A stretch of 59,500 nt of DNA from contig CM043944.1 of the NCBI GenBank assembly GCA_014529385.2, forward strand, positions 72,015,384 through 72,074,883. Reading direction: 5' to 3'. Positions within the stretch are counted from its first letter, which is position 1, and each line of letters opens with the position of its first letter. The position numbers and the translations under genes were made by a program. The notes beneath the pieces are model-generated. The model was not told where the DNA came from. It saw only the letters and a list, made by a program, of their open reading frames with translations, and ran no database searches. Positions 20,039 through 30,730 of this stretch are shown one piece after another. The DNA is from Adiantum capillus-veneris. Taxonomy: Eukaryota > Streptophyta > Polypodiopsida > Polypodiales > Pteridaceae.

Positions 20039-22966
20039 ATGGACTCGCAAGGATTGATAGAGATCTTGTCAACACCAGTGACATGCACTATCACTCTAGC
20101 TGAGCTTTTGAGGCTAAGACCACATATGTGGACCACTGTAGGAAAATGCTTGGAGAAATTTGGGATAAAAGACCCAACATCGAGACTGCAAGAGGGTATA
20201 CAAGAGCTGAGCAAACCACAAAAGAATGCTAAGCCTGTACCCTTAAACAAGGTCGAAGAGTATTGCGAAGGTGAAGAGGTGAATACAACCATACCAGTTG
20301 AATTCCAAGGCGTGAACACGATGGCAATACTAGACAACGGAGCTGGGGTAGCCATTGCTACAAAAGAAATCTGGAAAAAATGGGGGAAACCAGCAATAAG
20401 GAAGACTAGGTTGAAACTCCAATTAGCAGATGAACACATGGAGAAACCTATGGGGTTATTAGAGAAAGTCGTAGTGACTTCTTGCGGCATTGAATACGAA
20501 CATACTTTTGCTATTGTCGATTTTGGCAAGGAGAATAACTATGATATCATATTGGGAAGACCATTCATGAGACATTTGAAAATGGTCCAGGATTGGGGCT
20601 ACGATCACATATACCTGAGAAATATGGAAACCACTACACGTGTGAACCTGAAAGACCATAGCTACAAAGATGTGAACCGAACACCGGTAGAGGATTTTGA
20701 TTCAGCTACTTTGGAGGGATCCGAATTTCCAGCTTGGTTAGGTAAGCCCAAGGAGTTATGGATGTGTGGAGCCTCGAAATGTGGAAGTCTGAGGCGAGAA
20801 GAATATGTTTTAGAAAGGGCTATCGAAGACGAAACTTATATAGGAGAACCCTTTCCAGAGGACACGCTTGAACCATTAGAATGGACACACATTCTATCAA
20901 CCCTAGATGTTTGTGCAATTCCGGATGGTCCCACAACAAAATTTTGCGACAAGGACGGGTACGACGTGGTTCCGTACTTCATGCTGAGAACTACACTCGA
21001 AAAAGAAACTGAAAAGAGCGATACACTGGAAAAGGAAGATGAAGAAGAGGTGTTTCACGACATTCCCGATCATCCAGAGTGGGGAAATGAAGCAGACAAC
21101 GAGTCAACGGACAATTCAAGCGGAAACGAAGAAACTATAACGGATGTCCGATTTTATGATTTTCCGAACCAAACTAAACAACGCCAGAAACGCTATAGAG
21201 AAAAGAGAAAAACAAAGGGGGTTAGAACCAATCCGATGCCTAGAATAAGAGGAAAAAATCAATTCCTAATGCTAGTAAAGGCGGAAGATTGTGTTAAGGA
21301 CAAGATTTCTGGAAGAATGAGAGGCAATGATCAAAAGAGCTTACGAAAAGACAAAAGAAGCTCAAGAAATCAAGTTCAAAGGAATGAAAGGAAAACTAAA
21401 ACAGAAGAATCAGAAAAGAACAAGCGCAACAGAGAACACACGGAGTCCAAGTTAGAACGTAGAAACAAGTACAGAGAGCTCAAGAAAACTCTGAAAGAAG
21501 TTTGGACGACAGAAATTGAGAGTGGAGAGGACGAAAACGCCAAAATCAAGGAAAACATGGATGTTCACTCTCACTACAGGAAATTCACAATTGAGGATAG
21601 GAAGGTGGTATTAACCCAACCTATTCGAGAGAGAAAGGCGAACGAATCTTATGACGGACCGGAGGATGCAAAAAAAGTTGATTTAGCAGCTCCAGGTGAG
21701 ACACCTAGACCGGTGTACATAGCCACAAATTTGTCTCCAGGCGAGGAAGAGAGACCAAAGGAAGTTTTTGATAAGCATGTGCGGACTAAAGAGTTTAAGG
21801 TTGGGGACTATGTCCTAGTTTACACTCTGAAACAACATGCTAAGAAGCTTAAAAAGCGAGGGATGGGACCTCTGGTGATTAAAGATCTATCACCAAGTGG
21901 AGCCGTCAAGCTTGCTACATTAGACAGAGAAGAAATGCCCAATTGGATTAGTGGATGCAGAGTGAAAAAGTATCTTTTGCCGCTAACCCAAGACACGCTT
22001 CTCAAAATACATCAAGAAAAGCTGTGTGTCCAGAAAAAGAAAAAGATTGTGGAGGAAGCGCAAGCCGAGGCGAAGGAAATAATGGAGAAAAGAAGACTAC
22101 TGCGTCAGAAACAGCGCAATGAAGGAGCAATACGAATACACGTAGTCAGTATAACAGAAATGGATAATGACAAAGAAGAACCCATCATTGAATGCAAAGT
22201 AGGAACCAACCAAATCAAAGCCAAAGCACTATTGGATTCAGGAGCTCAAACTAACTTACTTTCACTCAGTTTGTATAGACAATTGACAAATGACACTAAA
22301 TTACAAACTGCCAAGCAAGAGTTAAAGAGTTACTCTGAGAATTCAATCAAAACTGTTGGATGCAGAGTTTTACATATACAGATTAACCAGTATGTGTATC
22401 CTCATATGTTTTACGTGGTTGAAGACCAAGCTACACAACATCCATTATTGCTAGGACAACCATGGCAGAAGCAATACAATGCAATGATTGACTGGAGTTC
22501 TAAATCAGTGCTTATCAAATACGAAGGTGAAAGTCAATCAGTTAAGTTCACCAAAGGAGCAGTGCCTACTCCAAAGGAAGAATCCAAGAACAAAGGTAAA
22601 CAACAACCAGGGAAAAAGAAGAAGCAATGGCAACCAAAAGTTTCTATACAACTGGATTGCTCTTCGACGAGGAACTCTCAACATTGGATAAGGAAGACAA
22701 GCAATAATATAACAGCTCAACCTTCGGAAAAAACGGAGTCAAAGTTGGTATGGAGACCAAAAAAGGTTGTGCCAGAGAACACAAAGGTGGAAAACAGAGT
22801 CTTCAATACCAGACAACAGAGTGATTCCAGACAATCAAGGACAGTGAAACAGATCTGGATTCCAAAGAAGTTCATGACGGCACAAAGCTATAGCAAGCAA
22901 ATTTGGATCCCAAGGATTTGTAAACAGGAACTCCCTTCAGTACAATCCACGGAAACTCCTAGCTAA
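20039..22966 (+). CDS. Dual retropepsin / integrase C-terminal remnant polyprotein segment
   Basis: This 975-codon stop-free block is in phase with gag, so it is the continuation of the polyprotein rather than a separate gene; the ATG at 20039 is internal. Residues about 80-195 form a retropepsin-like domain with ILDNGAG at the catalytic position (Asp-Asn-Gly instead of Asp-Ser/Thr-Gly) and IILGRPFM as the second loop. Residues about 578-660 match the C-terminal part of gypsy integrases: FKVGDYVLVY, KKRGMGPLVI, SPSGAVKLATL, NWISGCRVKKY. Residues about 715-825 form a second retropepsin domain with a canonical ALLDSGAQTN and LLLGQPW. There is no reverse transcriptase or integrase core between them. 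The stretch between is highly charged. The tail carries repeated KQ.W.PK motifs. Protease 2 could process gag; protease 1 is likely inactive or altered. Confidence 0.75.
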   Translation: MDSQGLIEILSTPVTCTITLAELLRLRPHMWTTVGKCLEKFGIKDPTSRLQEGIQELSKPQKNAKPVPLNKVEEYCEGEEVNTTIPVEFQGVNTMAILDNGAGVAIATKEIWKKWGKPAIRKTRLKLQLADEHMEKPMGLLEKVVVTSCGIEYEHTFAIVDFGKENNYDIILGRPFMRHLKMVQDWGYDHIYLRNMETTTRVNLKDHSYKDVNRTPVEDFDSATLEGSEFPAWLGKPKELWMCGASKCGSLRREEYVLERAIEDETYIGEPFPEDTLEPLEWTHILSTLDVCAIPDGPTTKFCDKDGYDVVPYFMLRTTLEKETEKSDTLEKEDEEEVFHDIPDHPEWGNEADNESTDNSSGNEETITDVRFYDFPNQTKQRQKRYREKRKTKGVRTNPMPRIRGKNQFLMLVKAEDCVKDKISGRMRGNDQKSLRKDKRSSRNQVQRNERKTKTEESEKNKRNREHTESKLERRNKYRELKKTLKEVWTTEIESGEDENAKIKENMDVHSHYRKFTIEDRKVVLTQPIRERKANESYDGPEDAKKVDLAAPGETPRPVYIATNLSPGEEERPKEVFDKHVRTKEFKVGDYVLVYTLKQHAKKLKKRGMGPLVIKDLSPSGAVKLATLDREEMPNWISGCRVKKYLLPLTQDTLLKIHQEKLCVQKKKKIVEEAQAEAKEIMEKRRLLRQKQRNEGAIRIHVVSITEMDNDKEEPIIECKVGTNQIKAKALLDSGAQTNLLSLSLYRQLTNDTKLQTAKQELKSYSENSIKTVGCRVLHIQINQYVYPHMFYVVEDQATQHPLLLGQPWQKQYNAMIDWSSKSVLIKYEGESQSVKFTKGAVPTPKEESKNKGKQQPGKKKKQWQPKVSIQLDCSSTRNSQHWIRKTSNNITAQPSEKTESKLVWRPKKVVPENTKVENRVFNTRQQSDSRQSRTVKQIWIPKKFMTAQSYSKQIWIPRICKQELPSVQSTETPS

Positions 22967-23268
22967 GGTATTTCAAGGCGAGGAAATCAACACAAAGAAC
23001 AAAGCAGGTTTGGGTCGCAAAGAGTTTGTGGCAAGCACAAGCGAAGCAGAAGCAGATTTGGATTGTGAAAAAGAACAACCAGGTAAAGAAGAATCCATCT
23101 ACTGATTCTACTACCGAAGTGCTAAAACCAAACCAAAACCCGACCACCAATCCTTCAATCAAACAAAGAGCAGCTTTATTGGAAAGACTGTTGTATCATC
23201 GCTCTACAATTGCATTGGGAACTTATGACCAAAACAACTACAATGCTTCGCCCACAGACACTTCATAG
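22967..23268 (+). pseudogene. Frameshifted tail of the polyprotein (Trp-motif repeats)
   Basis: After the TAA at 22964-22966 the Trp-containing repeat pattern continues in another frame (KQVWVAK, KQIWIVKK) and ends NYNASPTDTS at 23268. The continuation of the KQ.W.PK motif across the frame change argues that the original protein extended to here and a small indel near 22950-22970 shifted it. The identical-strength polypurine run at 23291 follows at once. Confidence 0.45.
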
Positions 23269-23290
23269 TCGTCCAGGAGGACTCAGACTA

Positions 23291-23302
23291 GGAGGGGGGG
23301 AG
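23291..23302 (+). other. Internal polypurine tract, copy of the 3' tract
   Basis: GGAGGGGGGGAG is identical to the 12-mer at 29391-29402 that primes plus-strand synthesis before the 3' LTR. It lies about 20 bp after the end of the gag-protease block. Confidence 0.7.
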
Positions 23303-24903
23303 GTATACAGGAGCTACAAAGCAGCTACAAGCGACAAAAAAAAAACAAAAAAAAAATTATATTACAAGGGCAGTGTCTTACATGATTTCACAATTTTTAT
23401 GTTTGATTGCGGATATTGATAATATTTATGCCCTTATATACCTTGTTTTGCAACAAGAAGAGATCAAATGATGAATTTGGGTCTCTAGACGTGTAAATAT
23501 CACTAAATAAGAGTGTTTTTGGAGCTAAAAAGTGGAAAAAAGTGGTAATCGAAGTCCAAAAATCACAAATAAGTGTATATTCATATACAAAGGGTTACCA
23601 GCTATTTATTGTGTATGTTTGGAATTTTTTGGCTTCAATTTTCTATTTTTCTTTATTTTTTATGATTTTCTTGATAAAAGTAAAAGAAAAATAAAAAAGC
23701 AGGTGAAACAAGATCAGAAAAAAGAAAAGAATAGACGGTGATGGTCCTAATGACAAGGGCAACCCATGGTAAAAATTGGGTACAATTCTGAAAAAGTTGC
23801 TAAAAGTCCAAAACGGCAGAATTTTGGCAAGTGGACGGAATTCTAAGAAAAAGGTCAAACGGAGTCCAAATTGAGAAATTTCAAATCCTAAAGCGCATCT
23901 CACAACGAGATAGGAGCACATGACAAATTTGGTGGCAAGTGAACCGGGAAGTCCGATGTTAAGTATTTTTCACATCACTTTCAAGCTCATTCACACTATT
24001 ACTTTCTTGGAGAAGAGCAGAGAGCCACAGGAGCACAAATCTTCTACGACCTTCTACGACTTCCACGAGAGCTCAGAGGACACCAGACATGAGAGGTAGA
24101 CTCGTTGCCATAAGCTTTTGATGCTTATCATTAACTTTTGTCGCGAAAACTGACCAAAACCAAGAAACAAGAGCAGACGGGGAATGAGGTAGAATGCTAG
24201 GTAGTGGCACAACCACCTAACCAAACCTTGCAAGAACTTATAGGTGGGTTACCCTAGTATAGAAGATGGGTTTCTAACACTCAAAGCTCGAGAAAGAACG
24301 ACTGGAAAAACCCTAGGTCAACAGAGCCTGCAAGAGGCAAACAGGAAAAAGTTGTCGAAACAACACGAAACTTCACAGGAAGTTCAACCACATCAAGGAC
24401 AATGCAACCATAGAATATCTCCAAGTTTGAATCACAAAAAGTAGGTCGAAACAACCGATTTGGCTGCGGACACACAAAGCGTCATTTTGGCTTAACGGCT
24501 GAAATTGACGACCGAATGAAATGAAACTTCACAAGCAGCTTCAAGTAACTATCGATGACTTATGTTTGCAAGCAAAATCCAAAAGAAAGCTGATTCACTT
24601 ACCGATGGTGAAAAAGACGCTTTCGGGCAACCAAAGGGAGAAAGATGGAGAACGGGGAGCCAAAGTCAAGCTCAACCAAATAGATGGCTTCACAACATAT
24701 CCAATGAGCTGGAAATGCAACTCTCGAGAAGAAAAGTTGAAGAAATTCAACTCCAAAGCAAAAAGACGACTTCGAAGACTGAAATGCCTATAAGGGGGCT
24801 TTTTAGCTAAACTGATGACTTTTTAAGTTGAAAACTAGTTAGCAGGGCTTAGGGCACTAGCACAAAGCATTCTTTGCACAAAAAGACCAACATTTCAAGA
24901 AAA

Positions 24904-25912
24904 GACATCATACGCGTATGATGTCTCACAGCATGAATTTCACATCCATTTCAACATTTGAGTGCATAGCCTCATTCCACATGTTAATCACATCCTATGA
25001 ACCAAGTATCATGAGAATTGGAGTTAGAAAACCCAAGGAAAACCAAAAAGACGCAAAGTAGGCCATAAAATTGATTTTTGGTCCTAATTTTGTCCAAATA
25101 ACTCCAAACTCATTGAAACTTTGTAGGATTGTTGTTAGACACATCTACAAGCTATCTGGAACCAAAAAGCACCATTTTGACACAAAAGACATCATACGCG
25201 TATGATGTCTATTTGCACTTACAGAGCCAAAACAGCTCATTTGTCATCATACATCCATTATATATATCTAATACATGCTACATATGAAATTTGGAACCAT
25301 TTGGTCAAGAGGATCACCCCATTAGCCCAATTGAGGAAAATCCTTCACCTGAAGCCTATTTTTGGCCCAAATCCAACATACTCAAGTCCAAACCAAGATT
25401 TGAGTAGGAACAGTCCTTCACTAGTACATGGGGAATCCACAGAACCAATCCCATGCAAAATTGATGAAAAAGACATCATACGCGTATGATGTCTCCAGAG
25501 CCATTTTTAGCCCAAAATCTATCCAAACTTCATAAATCCACTGAATAAGCCTATCTAAAGCCAAATCCAAGCTTATAGAGAAAGTTGGTCCAAAAATACA
25601 CTAAAAGACATCATACGCGTATGATGTCTCACTATGTGATTTTGGCACCTCAGGGCTTCAACCACCAAATAGAAGTGATCTACATGCCATTTGAAAGTGA
25701 ACCACCAAGTTTTATCCAATTTGGATCATAAAATCCAATTCCCTTTCAAAATTTTACCAAGAGCCGGAACTGGACTAAATTGGCCAAAACTTGACCAAAT
25801 GGTATCCAAACTCAAATCCAAGCATATGATAATCATGTATACACTATCAGTTACAAGCACAACCAATATGAAGTCATTTTGACACAAAAGACATCATACG
25901 CGTATGATGTCT
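24904..25912 (+). repeat. Palindrome array 2 (5 perfect copies)
   Basis: Perfect 24-bp palindromes (AGACATCATACG plus reverse complement) start at 24904, 25187, 25471, 25606 and 25889, spaced 283, 284, 135 and 283 bp. Each is preceded by AAA or CAAAA. A degenerate half-site (AAAAAGACGCAAAGTA) lies about 145 bp after the first copy (25045-25060), so the underlying unit is about 141 bp. Sequence between copies is diverged, while the palindromes are not. Confidence 0.95.
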
Positions 25913-26078
25913 CCGGCATGATTTTGAGCCCATTTTGCATATTTTTTCACCTACCTTGCATCCTTAGGCCCTGAATAGCTTATGTTTCAATTTTCAAGTC
26001 ATTTGGATAGTTAAAAGCTTCATTCCGGCTTTTAGTACTAAAAAGACGCTAACTTCTGAAATTGGAGTTACAGGATCC

Positions 26079-28955
26079 ATGGATTCCACCAAGTCATCGG
26101 CAACGAAGAGAAAAAGACCGACAATCAAAGATGCTATTGCAGAAGCGGAACCCTTTGACATTCCAGCAGAAACCCTCAAGCCAACCAAAACTTGGGTGGA
26201 GGAAGCAGTATTGGAGAAAGAGGGAATAAAGATCTACCAGGGGACTTTCAGAGATCCTCAAGGGCAAGCGGTGGATGTACCGATGATCCCACAGGAATTG
26301 GTAGATTATAGCAGGTCAGGAGACATCAACAGGTACCTGGAAAGGGCAGACTTGCACAGTTTCTTCACCTTGAGACCATCAGGTGTGGACACAAGAAGAG
26401 TGTACGAGTTGGCAACATCCATTCAGAAGGATGGAAAAGCCACATTGACAGCCATGGATGGAGAGAAGGTAGAAGTACAGATCACTCCACAGCTAATTGC
26501 AGACGCATTGAAGCTGCACAACAAAGGGAGCTCGATCAGGGAAAGAAGAGAGGTCATAGAGGTCTATGGGCCCAAGAAACAGAATGCGACCTATGGAGAT
26601 ATGGCGGACCTAAGAGCGGCAACCCTTTGCCGACTGTACAACCAATTTATTCATGTTTGCAGTAAAAGACCGCAAAATTATACGACACCACCCCATGCCA
26701 TTGCGACCACCATCACATGGGCATTAAAGAGCAATATGCCAAAAGAGGTGAATTACGCTCAACACATCCACGAGCAAGTAATTGCCATGCACAACGAGAA
26801 GCCAAAATACATAGGAGGAGCGGAAATTCTGACAAGAATAGCTTATGAAGCTATTGGAGCTAGAGATCAGTGGCCAAAGGCTCCCTCCCAGAATGAGTGG
26901 CTTAGAGAAGCCGACGAGGAGGAAGAACAGCCCGAAGTACCCAAGAGGGCATCCAAAAGAGCACGCCGGAAACTAAAAGTAGTTTCAGAACCTGAAGAGG
27001 ATGTGCATGAGCCACTTAAGAAGAAAGTAAAGAAGAAGGTTGCTCCCAAGCAAACCAAAAGTCAGAAAGCGGCAAGGATGGAAAGATTAGTGGAGCAGTT
27101 TAGAGTGGAAAGAGCTCTAAAGGGTGACTTTGAAGAAAAGTGGGTGCCAGACCCCACTAAAGTCGGAACTAGCTCGGCCATGCCACATATTGATCAATAC
27201 GATCAATATATTAAAGCTTATGAGGAGTCAGAGTCTATTTTGGAGCAGCAACCTGTCGAGCCATACACTGAAGAGGAGGTACAACAATTAAAAGCTGAGC
27301 TAAAAAAAGACGACAAGGGGAAAAGGAAAGTAGACGAGTCTACTAAGCCTCAAGAGAAAGATGGGCAAGCCGACAAGGGGAAAGCCAAGGAAGCTGAGGA
27401 CAAACATCCCTCTATGACTGATGTACCAAGCCCGAAGAAGACGGAAAAAGTTGTGGAAGAGACCACAGTAGAGGTGGACACAGATGTTTTGGAAAAGCTA
27501 GAAGCCGAGACCAAAGAAAAGAAGATAGATCCAGTTCAGCAAAAGAGAAATGATTATGAGGATCTGGTAGAGATAGGATACACCGAAGAAGAGGCCCTTA
27601 AGGCAGTTTATGGGATCACCCTACAAAAACAAGATGAACGGAGAGGGACGGAGAAAAAGACAAAGCGTAAAAAAGAAAGTGAAGAGAAACTGGACGAACC
27701 GAAAGTACTAGAAGAGCCAAAGCCAGTGGAGGTGGTGGCGGAAAGAGCTTTAGAGTTGACAAATGATGATGAAAAAGACATGCACATGGTGCATGAACTG
27801 CTCAGCAAGATAAAAGAAAGGTCCAAGGCAAAGGAAGTAGAGATTGAGACAGCCAAACAAAGGGAAGCGGAGTTGTAGAGAAATTTAGAGAATGCTATGA
27901 CTGAATCTGAAAGTCATAAAGCATCACTCTATGATGCGGAAAACGAGAGAGACGGCTTGATACTCCAACTAGCCGAGGCTTCAAGAGAAGTAACAAGTGC
28001 ACAGGAAGCAAGAGAGCGGATAGAGGATGAGTTGGAGGTGGCTAAGGATGAGCTCATTGAGCTAAGGGAAAGAGTCGAGCTTCAAGAAAGAACAATCACT
28101 AGACTCAGGTCTACCCCTAGAGCTAGCAGAGCAGGAACCGAACAAGAGGGAGCTATCGTACCAGTGTTGGAAGACCAGGTCCGAAGCTTACAAAGAGAGC
28201 TAAGATTAGAGCAAGTGCAAAGGTTGCACATTGCGGAGGGATCATTGGCCGCAGAGGAGAGGCTCACATTAGAAAATCAAACACTATGGACAAAGAATGA
28301 GGCCCTCCGCAAACAGCTCCAAGATCTACAAGAGAAACAAAGAAGAGAGGCAGAGACACCATTAGAAGAATCAGGTGGAGCAGCCATAGAGCTACCAGAA
28401 ACTGGAGAGGCAACCACAATTGAAGATCCAGCCCCAGCTCAAGAGGTGGCCTCGACTTCAAGAATCTCTGAAGAAGAAGAACAAAGGCTCCATGACCAAA
28501 TAGAAAAGTCAGTAGAGGAGAGTGCCAAGGCGGAAATGGAATGGGAGAGGAGACTCCTAATCTCCATTAGACTTCAGGGACTAGACACAAAAGTGCTTCA
28601 TGAACAGTGGATGCAACCCAGCCTGCCTTTCCCTTTGATGAAATTTGAAGTGCTAAAGACGAAAAAGAGAATAGAGGAGGAGCAGTATGTCGCTCTTTAC
28701 GAAGGCGACATCACAAAGGAGGAACAATCAAAGAAGATAGTAGATTCACAACCTAGATGGAGGAAAGGTTGGCTGAACAAATACCCAGCCTACCTCATCT
28801 ACTTGGTGGAGGCACCAAAGGAGATTTGGGAAGATGCAACCTTCTGCCCGGTGCCAAGAGTCAAAAACTGGAAAGAGCATGGCAGGATTGCAGAAAGAAG
28901 CCAAATTGGCTTAATTATCCCAGGATGCCAGGACCAAAGGCAGGAGAGAGAATAG
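26079..28955 (+). pseudogene. Accessory ORF of the 16.3-kb element
   Basis: ATG 26079 opens a frame of about 959 codons interrupted by one TAG (27876-27878, C-to-T from CAG). Residues about 70-270 are globular and resemble the conserved domain of plant retrotransposon accessory proteins (pattern RRVYELA, then VEVQITPQLIADALKL, then a helical stretch with LCRLYNQFIH). A Lys/Glu-rich linker follows. Residues about 491-511 read DLVEIGYTEEEALKAVYGI, which looks like a UBA or CUE-type helix pair start. After the TAG comes a long coiled coil (about 27900-28340: LILQLAEASREVTSAQEARE and on). It has no polymerase or envelope features that I can see. Position between pol and 3' LTR matches the accessory ORFs of Tat/Athila elements. 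The function is unknown; a nucleocapsid partner or host-interaction role is speculation. Confidence 0.6.
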
Positions 28956-29353
28956 GTAAAGCCTACATGGTGAAAACCCTAACGGGCACCATCAAGCTCT
29001 TTACTGGCTCTCCTGACCTTTCATGTCAGATGCTCAAGAAAATTTGCAGGACTCTCTTAGCTTGCATTGAAGTGTTCGTGCCAGATAAAGCCACGACCTC
29101 GAGTCTACTATCGACGGCCAACACGGTGACTGATATGATGTACGATCTTTCATTGCAGCCTTCTCCAAAAGTGTTACACCTCCTATACCAAAGGATTATG
29201 TTTTTGCCTAGCTTCCACATGCAAACATTCGAAGAAGCTTTCCACACCAGCTTTTTCACCCACGAAAGCAAAATATTCGGCCCAACCTTGACCATCGGCA
29301 ACCTACGATATGAATCACATTTGCTGATGCTCAAGACGACAGGACTTTATTGA
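28895..29353 (+). pseudogene. Out-of-frame C-terminal part of the accessory protein
   Basis: A different frame takes over near 28895-28920 (PNWLNYPRMPGPKAG, then KLFTGSPDLSCQML) and stays open to TAA-less end TGA at 29351-29353. The hand-over inside overlapping open frames (28757-28955) suggests a single small indel or, less likely, ribosomal frameshifting. The segment is mixed alpha-like with no recognised motif. Confidence 0.45.
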
Positions 29354-29390
29354 CCAAGCATAAAAGTCATGTCAGGGACAACATGAACGC

Positions 29391-29402
29391 GGAGGGGGGG
29401 AG
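29391..29402 (+). other. 3' polypurine tract
   Basis: GGAGGGGGGGAG is directly followed by the 3' LTR start TGTTGAG at 29403, the canonical place for the plus-strand primer. Confidence 0.9.
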
Positions 29403-30417
<1,015 letters not shown>

Positions 30418-30730
30418 CCCACCCTCTACAGATCTATGTTCTTACACAGAGAGGAAGAAGAAGTGGACGGAGATGGAGAGAGAGAGATAGCGAGGTGTGA
30501 GCCGCTATAGGAGAAGAAGTAGGAGATAACCATACATCCCAATCCATACTCGCTTTAGCCAATGATTGCGGTCTGATTACAAGTGATAAGAATACCCTCT
30601 TATATAGGAAACTTCCCATACCCTTTCATATCCCCTTATGACCCTTCGTGCTTGCCCCTTGAGATCCCCTTTACGCTTAGACTAAGGTTCCTATCTCTTG
30701 TATTTATTGTGTATGGCCCACTCCATAACA
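30418..30730 (-). repeat. LTR copy A of the interrupted element, right part
   Basis: It begins with the CCCAC target duplication and then continues the LTR seen whole at 12270-12590, ending CCATAACA at 30730. With 14083-14101 it forms one LTR of about 327 bp. Confidence 0.85.

Larger units (their letters stand above)
23269..26078 (+). other. Non-coding spacer of the 16.3-kb element
   Basis: No convincing gene is seen over 2.8 kb. It starts with a second polypurine tract (23291-23302), then an AT-rich stretch with A- and T-runs (23330-23720), then palindrome array 2 (24904-25912). Short open frames at 24521-24810 show no family features. Tat/Ogre-like elements often carry tandem repeats in this position. 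Confidence 0.6.

Noticed and set aside
19942-20529. Antisense frames over the gag-protease block (also 20459-20659, 17824-18078, 27608-27856)
   Set aside because: They mirror the strong plus-strand coding frame and show no domain features.
16487-22966. Stop-codon reassignment or U-to-C RNA editing as the reason for in-frame stops
   Set aside because: All three stop codons are used as stops elsewhere, and U-to-C editing is known from plant organelles, not nuclear retroelements. Deamination decay is simpler, although transcripts were not seen.
15601-25912. Regularly spaced palindromes as a CRISPR array
   Set aside because: Spacers are 100-260 bp and unequal, the locus is inside a plant retrotransposon, and no Cas genes are present.
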